From: Xiphias gladius
Taxonomy: Eukaryota > Chordata > Actinopteri > Istiophoriformes > Xiphiidae
Assembly: GCF_016859285.1 (NCBI RefSeq)
Contig: NC_053420.1
Location: 10,403,501-10,467,500 of the forward strand
Length of the DNA: 64,000 bases
Direction of reading: 5' to 3'
Shown here: one piece after another, positions 58,901-64,000 of the stretch
Numbering within the stretch: position 1 is the stretch's first letter
Layout: every line of letters begins with the position of its first letter
Notes under the pieces: model-generated
Seen by the model: only the letters and a program-made list of their open reading frames with translations
Databases searched by the model: none
Told to the model about the DNA's origin: nothing
Position numbers and translations under genes: made by a program

Positions 58901-61369
58901 GGCAATGATAAAAAGCAACTGCTCAGACCTGTGAATGTGGACAAATCAGTACAATGAAGTCCAACAGGGCAAAATGTTCAATTTTGATGACTGATTATTT
59001 GCTTAAGTTATTTTCATAGGAAAAATGGGAAAAATTCTCTGGTTCTCTGGTCTAGGGACTATCTCTGGATATTGGACTTTTGATCGAACTAAACAAGATA
59101 TTTTAAGACGTCACCAAGATGGCTCTAGGACTTTGAGATGGCCATTTTTTTTAATCGTACAGATTAATAGTGAAAATAATCTATAGTAACTAGATTGATC
59201 AAAACAGATCAAAATTAAGGCCTAACCTACAAAAATAAGATCCAATTTGTAATATACTGGAATTCTCCTTTAACAAACTCATAATAGACTTTATTTGTAG
59301 TTGGTGTGGAGCGGTAGAAATGAAAGTACTTCTGGCGGAAGCCAACAAACCTCGGTTAAAAAACATTTTTAAAAAAAATGTGTTTCTTAGACATATAGTC
59401 ATGCCAATTTCCCATAAAAGTAGGAAAAAACTCTCCTTAAAGAATAAGCAGATACTATAGGAATGCATTGGACCATTGTAATTTAGAGACAAGTTCATAT
59501 TCCAGGTCTTAAAGTATTTATAAAAGAGTATTTTAAGAGCTGGGATTTACAGTATATAGTGACATGGGGGAAATACAAAGTCTTGTCCACATCTCAACTG
59601 TTTATTCTTCTGTACTCTTTTATCTCTCCTTTGTCTCATCCACGCAGTGGAAACAGGGTCATCCCCCGTCTGCAACATTAAACCTGCTCACCCCTCCGTA
59701 AATGCACCTTAACCTCTCCCCTCTCACACACAAGGTCAATTTCATGCTGCTTTCAAAGCCATAAAGTCGCACTGAGAGTCATGCTCTCGGCGCCGGACGA
59801 CTGAGGAATGCGTATAGCACAGATACACCAACACACAATCACAATCGCACACACACACAGCCATGCGTGGGCAGAGAACTGCACACACTTCTAAGCATAC
59901 CCTGTCTTCATTTGAGCGTTTGTTTTTTTGGCAAACGCCCTCTACCCATCTTTTGTTTTCTCCACTGTTGTGTTTTTTTTCTGTCTTCCATCCCCTTTGT
60001 TTCTCTTCCTTTCTGTCTATCTGTTTTCTTACTCTCTTTTTTTTTCTCTAACACAAACGCTTGCATGCTGTGTTGTTGGTCTGAGTGGAGAAAGGGGGCC
60101 TGACCCCGAAAAAAGAGGAGGGGTGGGGAGACTTTTGACGCCAGGAGTCCAGACCGCAGCTAATGGAGAACAGGTGTGGCAGAGAGAGAGGAGAGGACAG
60201 AAAGATGAGGAGAGGAGAGGAGAGGAGAGGAAAAGAGAGAGGAAAAGAAAGAAGGAGAGGAGAGGAAAGAAGGAGTAAAAGACCTGAGGATGGCAGAATA
60301 CGGAAGGATGCTCCTTCCAGTAAGTTCAAAGACAAAGATAGTGTATATAAGGTCTGTGTGCCGGTGTGTGTGATAGTATGTCCTGACATTCAGTATATAC
60401 AGTTTTTCAGACTAACCATGTGTGTGTGAGTAGCTGTAGAGACTCTGACTGGGAGGAGTGCTGCTGAAGTTTGAGTAGCCCAGGAGCCCCGTCTGTCCCG
60501 GAGAGTGACTCAGGCCGTCCTCTGTTTTAATGTCTAGAAAGGGAGCAGAAGAATTATGTTGCATTCGGGATGAATCTAACCAGCATGCAGTTTTAGAGCC
60601 ATCCACACAGAAGAGAAATATTTGTAAATAACGTATTTTAAATCATTTGATTTACTGATGCCCAAGGAGCATTTAATAAAGGTTTATAATACCATTGTAG
60701 AGAGCTCCTTCTTTTGATTGGTTAGCTGATAAAAATAAAGTTATGTCTTTGCTTGCAAGTTAAGAAGATGAAGCTGCTGAATCCAGAGAGCACAGTAGTC
60801 TTTGTACATACTTGCATGCTCTGGTTTATCATCTTTTTTTTTGTATTCTACAAGTCTTGGTCAAGTTTTAGTACATAGCTTTGTCTATTTCTTGAAAATG
60901 ATTTTCCATTTTTCTTCAACAAACCTGATCACCAGCTTTAAAACTCAACATTTGTGTATCACTGGCAAATACCTGTGACACAATGTGCTTGTTTCCCATA
61001 CACATCACAAAATGTTATCTGTCTTGTGCCTCCAGTTTTATGTTGATGATGTCCTATGTACTGTATTGTTATTGAGTCCGGTTGTTTATTTTAAAAAAAA
61101 AAAAAGGCAAGTGAGCACTTAAGAGAAGTAAGCAGAGTCACACTAACTTGCAGAATCTGATGTAAATAATCTGAAATCTAGCTGTACCTGTATGCCTTGA
61201 CATCACGTTACAAACGTGTTTTGCTTGTGAGACGATTTAAAAAAAAAAATGCATGTTAGTACTTACTGTAAGATGGCATGCTGTAGCCCTGTGTGTGGTG
61301 AGTGTAAGGTGCGTATGGTCCTGCAGGTTGGAGGGCGGGGCTGTACTGAGTCTGTCCATATGCAGCCAT
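44357..61369 (-). CDS. eya2: Eyes absent homolog 2 (transcriptional coactivator / protein phosphatase)
   Basis: Thirteen minus-strand coding exons join in frame for 476 aa: 61267-61369, 60417-60533, 55442-55518, 55073-55256, 54202-54338, 53990-54073, 49780-49869, 47794-47852, 46808-46968, 45871-45985, 45077-45198, 44807-44907, 44357-44437. EYA proteins bind SIX factors in the nucleus and are HAD-type phosphatases. Seen: N-terminal [17 protein letters not shown] and [15 protein letters not shown], a Tyr/Ser/Pro-rich transactivation region, then the conserved EYA domain from [11 protein letters not shown] with nucleophile motif Asp212-x-Asp214, [54 protein letters not shown] and C-terminus [23 protein letters not shown] and the pairing with itch/pxmp4/transglutaminase point to EYA2 rather than EYA1/4. 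An in-frame TGA 18-16 bases upstream supports the start. Human EYA2 is longer only through an alternative upstream N-terminus. Confidence 0.94.
45250..45752 (-). repeat. Dispersed repeat family B copy in eya2 intron
   Basis: It has 'ttactcaagtaagta' at one end, 'actccatacttatatttca' and 'acatttcagagggaaattt' inside, and 'ttatttaagtaaaatatgt' then 'acatcttccgcc' at the other. It matches the plus-strand copy at 15115-15592 and a well-known teleost non-autonomous element. No coding capacity. Confidence 0.65.
47596..47644 (+). repeat. CA microsatellite
   Basis: About 24 CA units in the eya2 intron between exons 8 and 9. Confidence 0.95.
47853..49779 (-). other. eya2 intron 7
   Basis: No gene is seen. 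It contains a CA run (48501-48530) and a CT run (49124-49151), otherwise non-repetitive sequence. Confidence 0.6.
49876..49952 (-). repeat. (TG)38 tract at eya2 exon 7 splice acceptor
   Basis: Seventy-seven bases of uninterrupted CA (TG on the eya2 strand) end six bases from the acceptor CAG of exon 49780-49869. It replaces the normal polypyrimidine tract. Confidence 0.97.
50930..51230 (+). repeat. Dispersed repeat family C, left part (interrupted)
   Basis: 'gctaatgctcaccatgctaa', 'tttgatcataaaccaaagta' and 'gatcgccaaagttagta' are hallmarks of a teleost repeat also present at 56335-56870. It is interrupted by a family A element and resumes at 51464. Confidence 0.6.
51231..51463 (+). repeat. 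Dispersed repeat family A, inserted in family C
   Basis: It runs from 'actagagatgattgatcaac' through 'caactatttagataattga' to 'gttagttacagccct', like the copy at 58252-58590. The flanking family C sequence continues on both sides, so this element inserted later. Confidence 0.6.
51464..51545 (+). repeat. Dispersed repeat family C, right part
   Basis: 'ttattacaattcatctta' and 'gtcggtaccaaatattatg' continue the family C element broken at 51230; compare 'gtctataccaaattaaatt' and 'gtacaattaatcatgtgg' near 56630-56680. Confidence 0.55.
53351..53379 (+). repeat. CT microsatellite
   Basis: About 14 CT units in an eya2 intron. Confidence 0.9.
56335..56870 (+). repeat. Dispersed repeat family C with terminal GACTGA microsatellite
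   Basis: Contains 'gctgatgtttagcatgtaaa', 'tttaccatgttcaccatctt', 'gtcacaaaccaaagtatta' and 'tatttcactctgggacaaag', and ends in a (GACTGA)n-like run at 56829-56869. Same family as 50930-51545. Confidence 0.65.
57272..57312 (+). repeat. Retroposon 3' tail
   Basis: 'gtttcccttctgtgataata' followed by AAGATTTATT resembles the 3' ends of fish retroposons. A similar tail occurs at 7831-7862 ('tttccctcctgggacaataa'). Confidence 0.45.
58252..58590 (+). repeat. Dispersed repeat family A, full-length copy
   Basis: Inverted-repeat-like ends: 'gagacaactgattaattgat' at the left and the complement-like 'attaattgattaattgagag' with 'ataattgcaacttgcag' at the right, about 340 bases in all. Non-coding, DNA-transposon-like, common in teleosts. 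Confidence 0.65.
60178..60277 (+). repeat. Long purine tract (GAGAGG-rich)
   Basis: About 100 bases that are almost pure A/G, built of GGAGA and GAAAGA units, in eya2 intron 2, 140 bases from exon 2. Such tracts can form triplex DNA. Confidence 0.9.
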
Positions 61370-61862
61370 GACACTTTTCCCCCGTCAGTTGATCCTGAAT
61401 AAGGAGGAAACAACGAGGAAACCTCTGGTGACGACTTCTTCTTCTCTTTATCCGTTACAACAGAACATCTGTTTTTGTCACAGTTAGGAGCGACGGTGAG
61501 GAAGAGCGCACTCGGCTGTCAGGACCATGAAAACATATCTCTTTCTTTCACAGATTAAAAGAATTAATGCTGAAAGTGGAACAAAGAAAACTCTGCTGGA
61601 CTGCATAAACTGGTAAAATCAGAATATGCAGTTTGAATTTTTGCTACTGATACCATTAAACAATGACACAAACTCAGGTGGAGTACGAGTATCCCTTACA
61701 GTTCTTCTTCAAACAAATTTGAAAGTTAATATTTAACATCACATTGTTTAAAGCTACTGTAATAACAGTGACTCATAGGGATATTGCAGTTCTCACATGA
61801 TTTCGATTACCAGCAATGCAATTCCAGTTTTAATTTCAGTGACAGATGTCATAAAAACTCAC

Positions 61863-61905
61863 CTGCAGTAGATATGATGAGTTTGAAAAAAGATAATAAG
61901 AAGCC
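61863..61905 (-). other. Candidate eya2 5' untranslated exon
   Basis: On the minus strand, 'cctcattcacag' precedes 43 bases ending 'atctactgcag' with a GTGAGT donor. It lies upstream of the eya2 start exon, whose own acceptor (TTATTCAG, 61395-61402) implies upstream exons. Confidence 0.4.
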
Positions 61906-62264
61906 CTGTGAATGAGGCAAGAAAGGGAATCATTAGAAAATTAACACTGAAACCAGTTAGGAAATGAACAACGAGAAGTAAACCCCTCCAACTACAACAA
62001 CAATGTGGTAGAATTTCACAAAAAGACTTGGTTTTCAATTCGAAAGGGGAAAGCCGTTTTGAAAAAAAATAAAATTCCATTAAAGTGTCAATACTTGAAA
62101 GTGCTACAGACATTTCAACTGCACTTTTTAAAAACGGTACGTCACCTCCTCACTCCAGAAAATTAGGTTGCTCAGTCTTTGTGACCGACAGTAATACCAG
62201 CCAGCAAACAGCCACTTTTCATCTGTAGCACTTTGCTCTTTTCTTTGTAGTTTTGTTCTCTCAC

Positions 62265-62344
62265 CTGCCTCTGTGGAGAGAGCCTTATCCTCTTTATCCC
62301 GTCACACTGCTATTACTCAAGCTCCTCTCGAGCCGTCAACTCTC
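62265..62344 (-). other. Candidate further eya2 5' untranslated exon
   Basis: On the minus strand, a 'gtttccacag' acceptor and an AGGCAG/GTGAGA donor bound 80 bases without a convincing start codon. Support is from splice sites and strand only. Confidence 0.35.
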
Positions 62345-64000
62345 CTGTGGAAACAATAGCAAATACACACCATCAGGCCAGAGGTATGCAGGCGACTGAC
62401 ACATGGCAACGTGCCCCGGGCCCCGTTGCAGCAGGACGATGAGAAACGATATTTTCTCCATGCACACAGCTCAAGAGGCGAATAGGTTTAAGGAGAGACT
62501 GAGAGGAAGAGAAACAGAAAGAGAGAGAGCAAGATAAATGTGGTATTGATGAGAAGAGTGCGGTCATTAGAGACTGACAGTCAAATGATTACAGAAACCT
62601 GACAGGTAACATTGTTTCTAGGGAAAATGTTTGAACATGCTCCATTACTCCACTGCTGACTCATTCTGCTGTTGGGCACCATTCATGTGTACTACGTGTA
62701 GTTTCTTAGAAGAAATAAACCATGAAGAAAACACCCAGAACTAGGCCGGGGTCTAGTTTCAAAATAGTAGGAGTGTGCGGGATATTCGTAATTCTCAGTT
62801 CAGCAGCGTTTCTAATGTATGTCTGGTGATATGTTGATGATCACGAGACGGTAGAGCTTTGTAAGAGAGGAGAGAATGACATAGGATGACAGGATGAAAG
62901 AGGAGAGAATTTGGAATACAAGTTCCACTGAGGTTATACTGTAAATCTCTGATTGTATTACTTCACTAAAACTGTGTTCAAATCAATATTGGATTTTTGC
63001 ATCGATGTGACGAAATACATTGATTTACTTGGCATTTATTTCACTGGATTAACCAAAAACAAACCCATTTGTATAAATTGTTTTTCATTTGAATTAAAGA
63101 AAAGTGTATAATGCACTATTGTAATATAAGATTACATATATACTGTGATAGATGATTTAATTTGATAGAAAGGAGTGAGAGAGAGAAAAGGTTCCAGCTG
63201 GGTAGGATGGAGGTCAAAAGGTCAATGCCACATGAATTAGTCTAAGCAGGAATCTGAACGAGGTCAGTCTGTCCGACTACAGCGCTTCAATCCCCCTCAC
63301 ACAAGGTAGCAGTAAGTCTGAAGCAAACTGTGGGTGTCTGAAACTGTACTGGGGAACTCTGAGGTAAAAATACACCCTACACAGCAGAACCAAAAGTATG
63401 AGTTAGACGCCTGAGTTCCATTTAAGGTAAATCTTATAGCTACAGTATACAGTGATTTTTTTGACAACACCGTGCTTTAAACTTTGTGGCACCAGTTTGG
63501 GGAAAACCTTTTCAGGTTTCAACATGGAAATGAACCTAACCACAAAGCCATGTTCATAAAAAACGCAAACAAAAAAACCCCAAAACATTTCCTAGTTTTG
63601 TGTGAAAGTGCAACGTGCAGTGTGCAGAGCACGGATATAAAAAGTGGAGTGGAGTTCTTGAGTTGTGCTGCTATAGCAGCATATAAATGGCTCTGGAGTG
63701 AGATGTCATGTATAGGTGTATTGTTCAGGAGGCCATGCAGTGTGTCAGAACATACAAAAGTCAGAAAAACAACAAAAGCGTAAGGTAAGCTGTCTTTGGT
63801 TCAGCACCATTACAACTACTCTTGTTTATTTGTGCTCTATGACAACTCACAACAGGCTGAGCTACCTTATTAATTTCATCTCTTTCTTTCTCTCTCCTTC
63901 TGTCTCTCTCTCTCTCTTTTTGCCTCTGGGCAATTCCAATCTGGCAAAGCTGCAGCTAACTGCCCGACCTCTGACCTAGCTGACAACACAATGGCAGAGA
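62345..64000. other. Right end, no gene recognised
   Basis: AT-rich sequence with a pyrimidine-rich CT run (63877-63920). It is possibly the first eya2 intron or upstream region. Open frames are short and unlike known proteins. Confidence 0.5.

Larger units (their letters stand above)
55519..60416 (-). other. eya2 intron 2 (largest intron)
   Basis: A 4.9-kb intron with a T-run (56009-56034), a family C repeat (56335-56870), a retroposon tail (57272-57312), a family A repeat (58252-58590) and a long purine tract (60178-60277). No exon of another gene is seen. Confidence 0.6.

Noticed and set aside
60048-60429. Arg/Glu-rich and Ser/Leu-rich frames near 60.2 kb
   Set aside because: They are products of the purine tract on either strand.
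44357-61369. Assignment to EYA1 or EYA4
   Set aside because: The N-terminal [10 protein letters not shown] and IKTED context, the ADLEAL ending and the 20q-type neighbours fit EYA2.

Overview
The window is vertebrate nuclear DNA, almost certainly from a ray-finned (probably percomorph) fish. The genes are split into many short GT-AG exons, the introns are short for a vertebrate, CA/GT microsatellites are abundant, and several repeat families typical of teleost genomes recur. No bacterial, viral or organellar genes were seen. I rebuilt seven protein-coding genes by joining exons at splice sites, and every junction given keeps the reading frame. The species cannot be named from the sequence.

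Layout from left to right. (1) 281-4780, minus: the 5' six coding exons of a mitochondrial glutaminase (gls2-like), running off the left edge. (2) 6333-8898, minus: rdh5-like retinol dehydrogenase, 332 aa. (3) 12011-14339, minus: bloc1s1, 125 aa. (4) 17012-28397, plus: itch, a C2-WW4-HECT E3 ubiquitin ligase of 866 aa in 23 coding exons. (5) 33884-34983, plus: pxmp4, a peroxisomal membrane protein of 214 aa. (6) 37448-42492, plus: a TGM2/TGM5-like transglutaminase, 683 aa. (7) 44357-61369, minus: eya2, 476 aa in 13 coding exons, with candidate 5' untranslated exons up to about 62.34 kb. The rest of the right end shows no gene.

The genes do not form one pathway. Their order is informative: gls2, rdh5 and bloc1s1 correspond to human 12q13, whereas itch, pxmp4, a transglutaminase and eya2 correspond to human 20q. 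The boundary between the two blocks lies in the bloc1s1-itch spacer (about 14.34-15.7 kb), which also holds two old repeats. bloc1s1 and itch are divergent; the transglutaminase and eya2 are convergent.

Spacers and introns carry three dispersed non-autonomous repeat families with two or three copies each (one nested in another), a tRNA-derived SINE, a LINE ORF2 C-terminal relic, retroposon 3' tails and many microsatellites. The most interesting local signals are a (TG)38 tract abutting a frame-neutral exon of eya2, a four-codon uORF whose stop overlaps the itch start codon, a weak splice donor on the itch WW1 exon, the loss of two TGM2 GTP-pocket residues in a transglutaminase that keeps its catalytic triad, and a perfect 13-bp hairpin in a transglutaminase intron. 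I found no convincing new gene system.
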